Shown here: piece after piece, positions 7,121 to 13,470 of the stretch
How the letters are laid out: each line of letters opens with the position of its first letter
Numbering within the stretch: position 1 is the stretch's first letter
Virus record (IMG/VR): IMGVR_UViG_3300042569_000182
Location: 1 to 23,430 of that record
Source: a virus
Length of the DNA: 23,430 nucleotides
Strand: one strand, 5' to 3'
Made by a program: the position numbers and the translations under genes
The notes under the pieces: model-generated
The model's database searches: none
Told to the model about the DNA's origin: nothing
Seen by the model: only the letters and a program-made list of their open reading frames with translations

Positions 7121-7455
7121 CAGGTCACCTCGCGTCCGCTGACGCGCATGTTGATGGCGCTGGCGGTTCCCGCGATTGTACTGATGAAGTCGCCGGGGTT
7201 CAAAACCTGCCCGACCAACTCGGGGAATGTGTACACCTCGGACGGCTGAAGCGCCTTGGTCTTGGTGATCAGGTTGCTGTTGCCAGCAGACCCAGCAGTT
7301 GTGACCAAGTTGACCGAGATCGTGGCAGCACTGGCGCTGTAGTTGGTCGCGGTGAACTTGTCGATGATCGTGGTCACACCGTTGGCGGTGTACTGGGTTG
7401 TCTGGGTGTTTGCGACATCTTTCGATGGCACCAGATTTTTGACGATGACGGTCAT
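7120..7455 (-). CDS. Small beta-rich virion-type protein, 111 aa
   Basis: A Thr/Ser/Ala-rich protein without charged helices, predicted to be beta-sandwich-like: repeating strands TTQYTANGVTTIIDKFTATN, ASAATISVNLVTTAG, LQPSEVYTFPELVGQVL and a closing AINMRVSGREVT. Proteins with this 'NLVPSK..NTQTTQYTA....IDKFTATN' pattern are found next to tail or neck genes in podophages, where they are annotated only as hypothetical or structural. AAGGAG precedes the ATG at 7455. It lies between the coiled-coil needle-like gene and the cupin, with which it overlaps. No catalytic motif. Confidence 0.6.
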   Translation of the reverse strand: MTVIVKNLVPSKDVANTQTTQYTANGVTTIIDKFTATNYSASAATISVNLVTTAGSAGNSNLITKTKALQPSEVYTFPELVGQVLNPGDFISTIAGTASAINMRVSGREVT

Positions 7456-7467
7456 TAGGGTTTCTCC

Positions 7468-7950
7468 TTATTCAAGCATCAGGTAGCTGCGGGAGTCTTG
7501 CTTCCACTTACCTAGGGTTGCATCGTAGATCAGCTTGTCGCCGTCCGATGGGTTCATGGCGCTTACATCGGCCAATTGAGCCAGCATAGCGGTTACTTGT
7601 GCGGGCAGCAACGACAGAGCGTCCACCTGTTTCTGCAACTCGGCTGTCAGTTCGGTGCAAGGGCACTCAATCTTCTTTTCCAGCGCCTCAATCTGCTTTT
7701 CCAACTCGGCCACTTGCGACACCAGATCGCTGGGGCTTGGCTGTGTCTGCACTTCCTGCGTCAGCGTCTGAAGCAGTGCGTCATAACTGGCGATCAACGA
7801 CTCGGCGCTGGGGCTAACCACCGGGTCGTCAATGACGGCGTTCGCCACGTTGTTCAACGACAAGAAGAACAAATACCACGCCCTGCTGACCAGACCCGTG
7901 TTAGGGTCAACCAGCGGCACCCGTGGAGGCGTGATGATTGGGTTAAGCAT
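7468..7950 (-). CDS. Coiled-coil tail protein, possible tail needle, 160 aa
   Basis: The N-terminus MLNPIITPPRVPLVDPNTGL then SRAWYLFFLSLNN is a common head of small phage tail proteins that dock on the gp10-like factor. Residues about 80-100 are a strong coiled coil (VAELEKQIEALEKKIE), interrupted by ECPCTE and resumed at LTAELQKQVDALSLLPAQVT. The end (GDKLIYDATLGKWKQDSRSY) is a small beta motif typical of trimeric fibre tips. Immediately downstream of the gp10-like gene, as gp26 follows gp10 in P22, so a needle-like plug of the portal channel is a reasonable inference. Its start overlaps the gp10-like stop by eight bases. I do not see clear residue identity to P22 gp26. Confidence 0.5.
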   Translation of the reverse strand: MLNPIITPPRVPLVDPNTGLVSRAWYLFFLSLNNVANAVIDDPVVSPSAESLIASYDALLQTLTQEVQTQPSPSDLVSQVAELEKQIEALEKKIECPCTELTAELQKQVDALSLLPAQVTAMLAQLADVSAMNPSDGDKLIYDATLGKWKQDSRSYLMLE

Positions 7951-9382
7951 TCGTCGGACTCAGCAGCAGTTCAGCGCCCATGATGACGATCTTTACGGGG
8001 TCAGTGCCTGACACCTCGTAGACGCGATCACGCAGCTTCAGGGTCATGCCCAGTCTGCGCCAGATGGCGCGGCGATAGTACTCACCGATCTTGCCGATGC
8101 TGATCCAGTGCTCATTGGACCATGTGTGCCCACCATCGTCTGACCAGCGCAGCATGACTTGTGGGTCGCTGCCTTGACCAAGGTTCAGGCCAGTGCCCGA
8201 CTCGCAGTCAAGCTGGAGGCTGTGGTGCGCGGTGCGCTTGAGGTTGTTCTGACCGGTGGGCAGTGCTCTCCACGAGCGTAGCCACTTCTGGATTTGCCCG
8301 TTGTCCGAGTAGTCTTCCAAGTCGAACGAGTAGATGTTGCCGTTCTCAAAGTCACCCACGACAACCTTGTTGTTGAACGACATCTGGCAGTTGCTGCGAT
8401 GGCGAGTAAACGCGCCATTGACAAACCCGGCTCTCTCGTGCCAAGCCTGTGTGGCGGCATCGTACACCCATGTGGTGTTGGCCGTGGGGAAGATCAGCAC
8501 GTAGAAGCTGTGGCCCTCTTGCTGGTACGTGTAGGCAATCGCATCAGTGATGTCGGCGTACTGCTGAATCTGCCACTCGATAGCATGGGTTGAGATGCGC
8601 TGACCAGCGTAGCCGTTGGCTCGGTAGACGATACCCTGACCACGGCGGTCACGGCCAAGCCAGAACAAGCCGTTGTCCATCTTGGCGATGGAGTAAGGGG
8701 CAGCGCAGCCCAACTCGTTGAATGCGCCGGGGATGCGCTCAAGAGGAAAGTCCAGCGCACCGGTGTCAGACCAGACTTCAATCGAGTTGGTTCCAAAGGC
8801 CCAGACCTCGCGGAAGTTGGCAATCACGGCCACCAAGCCGTCAGGAGAACCCTCGGTGCTGGCAAACTCCAGCGGGTCGATAGATGTGCCGTCCAAAAGG
8901 GCAGTGACCCACATTTTCTGGCTGTTCGGCTCGTTGAACACGAAGTAGCCGTCCAGATAGGCCACGGTCACCGCGCCGGGAAAGTCTGGGTCAGTGATTG
9001 CGCCAAATGCGTTTGTGTTGGCGTTGTAGATGTAGCTGGGGCCGTTGGCTGCAATGAACAACTGGGTGCCGTTGTCAGCCATGATGACAGGACCAGTGCC
9101 CGCCACGGTGCCGATCAGCGTGGCAACGTAGGCGTTGTCAATCTTGAACAACTGAGTGCCCGACACCACGAAGCCCACCCCATCGTTTGACGAGAACGCC
9201 CACAATCCACGAACTGGACCAGTGCCGATTGTGTTAAGCAGGTTCAAGCCGGGGGCGCGGTTTAGAAACGCAGGCTCTTTGCCAGCTTCGGGCACGATCT
9301 CGGGGAACAGGTTGACCATGCGGGCATCCGCAGCATTGACACTGCGGGCCACGTAGGATGAACCGAGGATGGGCGTCTTCAT
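7943..9382 (-). CDS. Packaged DNA stabilisation / tail accessory protein, P22 gp10 family, 479 aa
   Basis: Forms the hexameric tail-hub ring under the portal and gp4 ring and helps close the DNA-filled head. The N-terminus MKTPILGSSYVARSVNAADA with RMVNLFPEIVPEAGKEPAFL and APGLNLLNTIG is the hallmark opening of this family, and the body is a beta-propeller-like series of short strands (VRGLWAFSSNDGVGFVVSGT, QLFKIDNAYVATLIGTVAGT, DGYFVFNEPNSQKMWVTALL). Length fits P22 gp10 (472 aa). It follows the gp4-like gene with a TGATG overlap, the same order as P22. Highly expressed structural protein expected in virions. Confidence 0.85.
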   Translation of the reverse strand: MKTPILGSSYVARSVNAADARMVNLFPEIVPEAGKEPAFLNRAPGLNLLNTIGTGPVRGLWAFSSNDGVGFVVSGTQLFKIDNAYVATLIGTVAGTGPVIMADNGTQLFIAANGPSYIYNANTNAFGAITDPDFPGAVTVAYLDGYFVFNEPNSQKMWVTALLDGTSIDPLEFASTEGSPDGLVAVIANFREVWAFGTNSIEVWSDTGALDFPLERIPGAFNELGCAAPYSIAKMDNGLFWLGRDRRGQGIVYRANGYAGQRISTHAIEWQIQQYADITDAIAYTYQQEGHSFYVLIFPTANTTWVYDAATQAWHERAGFVNGAFTRHRSNCQMSFNNKVVVGDFENGNIYSFDLEDYSDNGQIQKWLRSWRALPTGQNNLKRTAHHSLQLDCESGTGLNLGQGSDPQVMLRWSDDGGHTWSNEHWISIGKIGEYYRRAIWRRLGMTLKLRDRVYEVSGTDPVKIVIMGAELLLSPTNA

Positions 9383-10092
9383 CAGAAGTTACCGGCGTAG
9401 ATGTTGAACCGCTGACGGTTTGCCACCACGGCGTAGGGCAAGCTCATCACATCGTATGGGTTGTTGATGCGCTTCAAGTTGCGCTTGCTGGTCATGGCAA
9501 TGCGCTGCACCTGCGGTGAAGGCTCCACGCCAAACTCAGGGGCGATCTCCATTGCCAAGTTGTAGGTGAACGCCCGCATGTAACCCGGTGGGAAGTGCAA
9601 CTCGGTTGCCAGTGTGGCAGGTTGCGTCAACTCTTGCACCGAGATGAAGTGCCACTCCAAGACCTGCGTGGGTCGGGGGTACACGTACATTTCCACGTTG
9701 GGGAATGTGTTGTTGACAAAGATGACCTGCGGAAAGGTCGATGTCGATGTCTTGACAGCGATGCCGTTGTACTGGTCTTGGTTGATGAACTTGATGCCAT
9801 ACGACACGCCGCTCGGGGCTTTGTAGTACGTGCCGTCATCGAGTTGAATGGGGCGGTTGCCCACAAAGTCACCAGTTGGGCCAAGGGTGCGCTTGATCTC
9901 ACCAGAGGGCCACGAGAAGATTTGGTCTTGGGTGCAGAACACGGACAGACGCTCGGTGTTCCACGAGTCGATCATCTGGTTCATTGCAACCAGAGCGTCT
10001 TGACTTGTTGCCGCTGACGCCGTTTCACCTTCGGCAAGAATACCAAGCAGCCTGAGTGCTCGGTTGATCTGGTCGCCAGCGGTATAAGCCAT
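9382..10092 (-). CDS. Head-to-tail adaptor, P22 gp4-like, 236 aa
   Basis: Binds the portal ring and supports gp10. The N-terminus MAYTAGDQINRALRLLGILA, with TSQDALVAMNQMIDSWNTER following, is a helical adaptor core typical of podophage gp4-type connectors. Then come LSVFCTQDQIFSWPSGEIKR and a beta-rich middle (FPNVEMYVYPRPTQVLEWHF), then helical LHFPPGYMRAFTYNLAMEIA. It is longer than P22 gp4 (166 aa), as in many phages of this type. Ribosome binding site AAGGAAA precedes the ATG. The stop overlaps the gp10-like start. P22 gp4 has lysozyme activity; I see no clear catalytic motif here. Confidence 0.8.
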   Translation of the reverse strand: MAYTAGDQINRALRLLGILAEGETASAATSQDALVAMNQMIDSWNTERLSVFCTQDQIFSWPSGEIKRTLGPTGDFVGNRPIQLDDGTYYKAPSGVSYGIKFINQDQYNGIAVKTSTSTFPQVIFVNNTFPNVEMYVYPRPTQVLEWHFISVQELTQPATLATELHFPPGYMRAFTYNLAMEIAPEFGVEPSPQVQRIAMTSKRNLKRINNPYDVMSLPYAVVANRQRFNIYAGNF

Positions 10093-10093
10093 T

Positions 10094-10339
10094 TCAGTTT
10101 CCTTCGGATTCGTCGCTTGCCGAAGTCAGAAAAGAGGGGACTTCGTTGGGCTGTTCGACAGGTTTATCGGTCACTTTGCGAGTCAGCTTGTTACGAACAG
10201 GCTTCTCAGCTATCGGTGCCGCCTCAACGGGCGTATCGGGATTGTACCGTGTCCAGCCGTTTTTTTCATCTTCAATGAGTTCTGTCTCGTTGATGGCGAC
10301 TTTGGCACCGTGAAGGGGGTGTACAAGGGTGATGTTCAT
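10094..10339 (-). CDS. Small hypothetical protein with HP-H-GAK motif, 81 aa
   Basis: The start at 10339 (MNITLVHPLHGAKVA) is preferred because GGAG lies seven bases upstream; the ATG four codons earlier abuts the terminator hairpin and has no binding site. The first 35 residues (VHPLHGAKVAINETELIEDE then KNGWTRYNP) make a compact beta motif seen in small phage proteins located between capsid and connector genes. The rest is Pro/Glu/Lys-rich and likely disordered. Function unknown. It lies directly after the second UUCG terminator and one base before the gp4-like gene, so it opens the tail-gene segment. Confidence 0.6.
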   Translation of the reverse strand: MNITLVHPLHGAKVAINETELIEDEKNGWTRYNPDTPVEAAPIAEKPVRNKLTRKVTDKPVEQPNEVPSFLTSASDESEGN

Positions 10340-10354
10340 TTGGTTCTCCATGTG

Positions 10355-10378
10355 AAAACGGGGCCGAAGCCCCGTTTT
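10355..10378 (-). terminator. Intrinsic terminator with UUCG loop after the decoration-like gene
   Basis: On the minus strand a 10-bp perfect stem, AAAACGGGGC paired with GCCCCGTTTT, closes on a TTCG tetraloop and ends in four T. It lies between the stop of the decoration-like gene (10395) and the start of the 81-aa gene. The hairpin is symmetrical and would also act on the plus strand. Expected to terminate part of the transcripts, reducing expression of the tail genes downstream. Confidence 0.85.
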
Positions 10379-10394
10379 ACCAATTGCTCAAGAA

Positions 10395-10790
10395 TTAAGC
10401 AACGCGATATGCGGTCCAAGTACCATCGCCGGTTTTACGGGCAAGGAATCGGGCCGATGTGTTGGCGCTGACAGCAGCCACACCAACGATGGTCCAACCA
10501 GTGCCAACAACCAAGGTGCCCGCGTTGGTGCCGCCAATGTTGATGATACCGAACTCAAAGGCAGCGTTCACTTTTTGTGCGCTGGTGATGTCGGCTTCCA
10601 GATCAGCCACGGTGGGCAGAGTCAGGTTGACGGCAGCGCCGGTGTATGTGAACAGACCGTTTGCCAGTTGAGCAGCAGTCAGAGTTGCGGCGGCTGTCAG
10701 TGCTGTGGGAGCACCTTGAACCGTCAGATTAGCTTCGCCGAGGTTGCCGTCACCGATTTGATAACCGCCTGCGCCGTTTGGGAGTGCCAT
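10395..10790 (-). CDS. Putative capsid decoration / small virion protein, 131 aa
   Basis: The protein begins MALPNGAGGYQIGDGNLGEA and continues as a beta-rich domain: TLTAAQLANGLFTYTG, AAVNLTLPTVADLEADI, a helical turn, FEFGIINIGGTNAGTLVVGT and a closing FLARKTGDGTWTAYRVA. The pattern 'LTAAQL.nGl...tG..vnLTLPt' is shared with small phage virion proteins encoded next to coat genes; I infer a decoration or head-fibre role, without proof. AAAGGAAATCATC precedes the ATG. It is isolated between two hairpin terminators, so its dosage relative to coat and tail is set separately from its neighbours. No cysteine or catalytic residues. Confidence 0.6.
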   Translation of the reverse strand: MALPNGAGGYQIGDGNLGEANLTVQGAPTALTAAATLTAAQLANGLFTYTGAAVNLTLPTVADLEADITSAQKVNAAFEFGIINIGGTNAGTLVVGTGWTIVGVAAVSANTSARFLARKTGDGTWTAYRVA

Positions 10791-10818
10791 GATGATTTCC
10801 TTTCAGAGATTGATTTTG

Positions 10819-10844
10819 AAAACAGGGGCCGAAGCCCCCGCCTT
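10819..10844 (-). terminator. Intrinsic terminator with UUCG loop directly after the coat gene
   Basis: On the minus strand GGGGC-TTCG-GCCCC forms the core of a longer stem (about 11 pairs including three G-U) followed by TTTT; it starts four bases after the coat stop codon. The core is identical to that of the second terminator at 10355-10378. Expected to give partial termination, leaving more coat mRNA than downstream message. Confidence 0.75.
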
Positions 10845-10847
10845 GGA

Positions 10848-12047
10848 TTAGCCCCAGATGCGGCAACCCATTTGTGGACGAATCGTGTTGTAGCCGTACA
10901 GCACGTCAACACGGCAAGGCATACGGTCGTTGTTGATGTCGTACTGACGAACAACGCGCAGGCTGATACCGTTGTGAACGGCACGGCTAGCCATGTCAAC
11001 GCCTTGTGGCAGCAACAGGTCAGCAGTGGCGAATGCGATGGCATCCTTGTGGTACACCATGTTCTGTGGGTAGCTGGTCGAAGCAGCACCAACGAACACG
11101 ACAGCCTTGCCAGTGGCAGGCAGGGACACCATAGTGCACAGGGCGTTACCAGCCGAGTACATAGGAGCCACGGTCACGGTAGCAGTGGTGGTGGTTGTCG
11201 AAGACGACAAGGCCACGAACTGGAACAGCGAACCGGTGGACTCACGAGTCTGTGGGTTGGCAGCGTAGCAGTCAGCGATGGTGAACACGTCACCAGCGTT
11301 GATAATTTCGCCGGAACCGACAGTCAGAGTCAGAGTGGTTGCGCCTTCGGAGGTTACAGCAGCGCCGGTTGTGTTGCCAGTGGCAGCACGGGTACCGCAG
11401 GTGTGAACCTTGATCGACTGGCTCATGTTGACTTCTTCGTAGCCCAACACTTGCTCACCCATCATGCCGTTCTTGAACTGGCGAGAGATGACATCTGTGG
11501 GGTTGAAGAAACCAGACAGGCCGTTGACCAATGCAGCGTTGGCGGCAGGGTTCACGGTAGCGTAACGAGGCGACATGGTGGCGGCGTTCTCGTTGAGCTT
11601 CTGCTGGGCTTGCAACAGCACCAAAGCGGTAGCGGGGGCAACGCCGGGGGTACCGACACTGTTACCGATCAGCTTGTATGCGTTGGCAACGTCAGCGTCC
11701 ACAGTGGAGGCCAACTGGCTGATACGTGGCTTCAAGACACGCTCTGCGAAGTCGTCCAACTGCATGGTCAATTCAGCGGATGTGAAGTTGATGCCGATGT
11801 GCTTCTGGCTAGAGACAGTCAGAGTGGTGAACTGTTCGTTGTCGTCCTGAACTTGCAGGGCGGCACCGTCAGTGACCAGAGCGCGGTCGGGCAAACGGAT
11901 ACGCAGTGTAGAACCGATCTTGGCACCTTCAACAGCGAAGCTGTCGTCGTACTGGCGGTTTACGTTGCGGGTGATCACCAAGTTGTTCTCGAGGATTTCG
12001 AGAGACTTGCGGGTGATCATGTCAATGGTTAAGAGACTGTTACTCAT
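10848..12047 (-). CDS. Major capsid (coat) protein, P22 gp5-like, 399 aa
   Basis: Forms the icosahedral shell. The protein begins MSNSLLTIDMITRKSLEILE with NNLVITRNVNRQYDDSF, followed by the E-loop-like IGSTLRIRLPDRALVTDGAA and QHIGI-type strands (SQKHIGINFTSAELTMQLDD), all features of the P22 coat family with HK97 fold. The middle (about 210-300) is Thr/Ser-rich and beta-like (EGATTLTLTVGSGE), possibly corresponding to the P22 insertion domain. The C-terminus MPCRVDVLYGYNTIRPQMG closes the A-domain. The length is slightly below P22 (430 aa). AGGAAATCATC precedes the ATG. It follows the scaffold gene by 15 bases and is itself followed by a strong hairpin terminator, as expected for the most abundant virion protein. 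Confidence 0.9.
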   Translation of the reverse strand: MSNSLLTIDMITRKSLEILENNLVITRNVNRQYDDSFAVEGAKIGSTLRIRLPDRALVTDGAALQVQDDNEQFTTLTVSSQKHIGINFTSAELTMQLDDFAERVLKPRISQLASTVDADVANAYKLIGNSVGTPGVAPATALVLLQAQQKLNENAATMSPRYATVNPAANAALVNGLSGFFNPTDVISRQFKNGMMGEQVLGYEEVNMSQSIKVHTCGTRAATGNTTGAAVTSEGATTLTLTVGSGEIINAGDVFTIADCYAANPQTRESTGSLFQFVALSSSTTTTTATVTVAPMYSAGNALCTMVSLPATGKAVVFVGAASTSYPQNMVYHKDAIAFATADLLLPQGVDMASRAVHNGISLRVVRQYDINNDRMPCRVDVLYGYNTIRPQMGCRIWG

Positions 12048-12062
12048 GATGATTTCCTAAAA

Positions 12063-12851
12063 TTAGCGGTTGCGGAGTGCCCGTGCCTTGTCGAGTTGTC
12101 GTTGACGCTCGGCAGCAATCCAATCCGATGTGCTCATGGTCTTGACAGACCGAGGATCGGTGGTGTCAGTGACACCGGGGTTTACTGCTCGTGCGGTCAC
12201 CGGACGAATCGGGTCAGGCGCAGACGAGGTTTTCTTTTGGAAAGGTTCGGCACTCAATTTTGCCTCAACTTTACCAATCTCACGCGCTTGCAACAGTGGC
12301 GACAAGCGAGAAATGCGATCAGCTTCCTTGGGGTTGCTGCCCAGCCAGTAGGCCAGATCAGGTCCAAGGTCAGACGCTTTGATGGTTTCGGCCATCACAT
12401 CGGTGACGCGAAGGTTCGGGTTATACGCAACTTGGTCAAAGTCATCGTATTTAGACCGGGCTTCTTCCTCACGCTCTGCAAAGGTTTCTTCAATCTCAGC
12501 GCGTTGTTTCTGGATTTCCCGATGTTGGACCAGCTTTTCAGCTTCGGCACGGATGAAATCACCGTATGCCTGCGGGCTGTCAAATTGATCTACTGTCGGA
12601 ATATCCGTTGGCATTGCTGGCACGGGTGCCTGCTTTGCCTGCTGCTCACGTTCCCATTTGCGCTGTTCTCTTGCGAGGCGCTTGCCAATCATCGCGTCGA
12701 TTTCAGCCTGCGAGTACTTCTTTTCCTCTTGGGTGCTACCGTCTTGATTCTCAGCTACTACCGGCGCATTTTGTGCATTGTCCGTGGTGGCCGTCACCTC
12801 GGGTGCTTGCGCGGAGTCTACTTCCGCTAAGGTTTGGACTTCATCAGTCAT
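12063..12851 (-). CDS. Scaffolding protein, P22 gp8-like position, 262 aa
   Basis: Guides coat assembly into procapsids and then leaves. The protein is highly charged and helical: acidic N-terminus (MTDEVQTLAEVDSAQAPEVT), then KKYSQAEIDAMIGKRLAREQ with RKWEREQQAK, a long Glu/Arg coiled coil (QKQRAEIEETFAEREEEARS), and a basic C-terminus ending in RQRQLDKARALRNR, which matches the coat-binding helix-turn-helix of P22 scaffold. The 'EIDAMIGKRLARE..KWE' box is common in phage scaffolds. I chose ATG 12851; a GTG at 12884 would extend the protein by 11 residues through the hairpins described separately. The gene sits directly before the coat gene, as in P22. Composition is distinct from its virion neighbours. 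Confidence 0.8.
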   Translation of the reverse strand: MTDEVQTLAEVDSAQAPEVTATTDNAQNAPVVAENQDGSTQEEKKYSQAEIDAMIGKRLAREQRKWEREQQAKQAPVPAMPTDIPTVDQFDSPQAYGDFIRAEAEKLVQHREIQKQRAEIEETFAEREEEARSKYDDFDQVAYNPNLRVTDVMAETIKASDLGPDLAYWLGSNPKEADRISRLSPLLQAREIGKVEAKLSAEPFQKKTSSAPDPIRPVTARAVNPGVTDTTDPRSVKTMSTSDWIAAERQRQLDKARALRNR

Positions 12852-12855
12852 TTTT

Positions 12856-12887
12856 AACTCATGTGAGTTCCCGGTGAACCTCACCGG
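12856..12887 (-). repeat. Two adjacent inverted repeats before the scaffold start
   Basis: Two perfect small hairpins sit side by side on the leader of the scaffold gene. CCGGTGA-N3-TCACCGG covers 12871-12887, and AACTCA-N2-TGAGTT covers 12856-12869, ending four bases before the ATG at 12851. The second contains the only GAG that could serve as a ribosome binding site, so folding could limit initiation. The first could be an operator or an RNA hairpin. Confidence 0.7.
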
Positions 12888-12899
12888 TACGGTTGGGTT

Positions 12900-12929
12900 A
12901 TCTTACAGCAGATTACTCTGGCTGTGCAA
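12900..12929 (-). promoter_or_regulatory. Possible promoter for scaffold and coat genes
   Basis: On the minus strand TTGCAC (12924-12929) and TAAGAT (12900-12905) are separated by 18 bp. The -35 has three and the -10 four consensus matches, so the evidence is weak. It overlaps the 3' end of the preceding gene and lies just before the CCGGTGA hairpin at 12871-12887, which would fall near the transcript start. It would give the assembly genes extra transcription within the late block. Confidence 0.25.
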
Positions 12930-13164
12930 CATTGGTTTGGGCAGCTTTGTATGCGGCCACAACGTCAGCAGTGTGGATGGATGCTGCAATTGCTTGCACC
13001 TTGGCATCTTCACCACTGTAATCGTCACCGGGGGCAACGACATGCCGATGATACGCCCCGCTGATTCGCACACCGTTTTCCAAAATAGTTGTGCGTGTAC
13101 GGACTTGCACAGCCCCGTTTTCCAGCACTTCAATTCGGTCAACAACTTCAGTTTTCTGCAACAT
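12913..13164 (-). CDS. Small conserved phage protein of unknown role, 83 aa
   Basis: Begins MLQKTEVVDRIEVLENGAVQ with VRTRTTILENGVRISGAYHR and HVVAPGDDYSGEDAKVQAIA. This pattern of two beta strands with ENG turns, an HRH-V-PGDD loop and a C-terminal helix is widespread in tailed phages next to tail fibre genes, usually annotated as hypothetical. AAAGGAAG precedes the ATG at 13164. It ends at 12913, just before the hairpins of the scaffold leader, so it is the last gene of the fibre cassette. A structural or fibre-assembly role is a guess based on position. Confidence 0.7.
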   Translation of the reverse strand: MLQKTEVVDRIEVLENGAVQVRTRTTILENGVRISGAYHRHVVAPGDDYSGEDAKVQAIAASIHTADVVAAYKAAQTNVAQPE

Positions 13165-13205
13165 ATTACTTCCTTTCTTGCTTGAGAATCCACTCTAGCC
13201 TTTGT

Positions 13206-13460
13206 TTAACAATCTTCAGCGTCCTGAAAATCAGGCAATGTTTTTAGATGATCATACGCTTGCCTGAATGGATTTTCACCATTTATGTCGTAGGCCGCCT
13301 GAACCACTTGCTCTGCGAAAAATGGTTTGCCTTGCTCTTTGTAGCTTCGCACATGAAAAACGATCGTAACCTTGTCGGTCAACGACACACCTTCGACACG
13401 ATGATATGCGGCTAGTGCCTTGAAGCCGCACGGCGATGTAACTGTTTTTTCGAGTGCCAT
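13206..13460 (-). CDS. Small conserved phage protein after the tailspike, 84 aa
   Basis: The start at 13460 (MALEKTVTSPCGFKALAAYH) is supported by AAAGGAAAGATC in front and by its position 11 bases after the tailspike stop; the longer frame only reads back into the tailspike. The protein is a beta-alpha fold with AYHRVEGVSLTDKVTIVFHV, RSYKEQGKPFFAEQVVQAAY and an acidic end (DFQDAEDC) with a terminal cysteine. It resembles hypothetical proteins commonly found downstream of fibre genes ('..P.GF....AYHRV.....V.F.VRSY'). Function unknown; chaperone or fibre-associated roles are possible but untested. Confidence 0.7.
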   Translation of the reverse strand: MALEKTVTSPCGFKALAAYHRVEGVSLTDKVTIVFHVRSYKEQGKPFFAEQVVQAAYDINGENPFRQAYDHLKTLPDFQDAEDC

Positions 13461-13470
13461 GATCTTTCCT

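Noticed and set aside
7468-7950. Direct assignment as P22 gp26 tail needle
   Set aside because: Position and coiled coil fit, but I see no clear residue match to gp26, so only 'possible needle' is given.
10575-12032. 485-aa rightward frame opposite the coat gene
   Set aside because: Mirror frame caused by biased codon use of the coat gene on the other strand; it runs over the coat, a terminator and another gene and has no recognisable fold.
12063-12884. GTG start at 12884 for the scaffold gene
   Set aside because: It lies within the first hairpin and the added 11 residues (MRFTGNSHELK) look like leader sequence, although it cannot be fully excluded.
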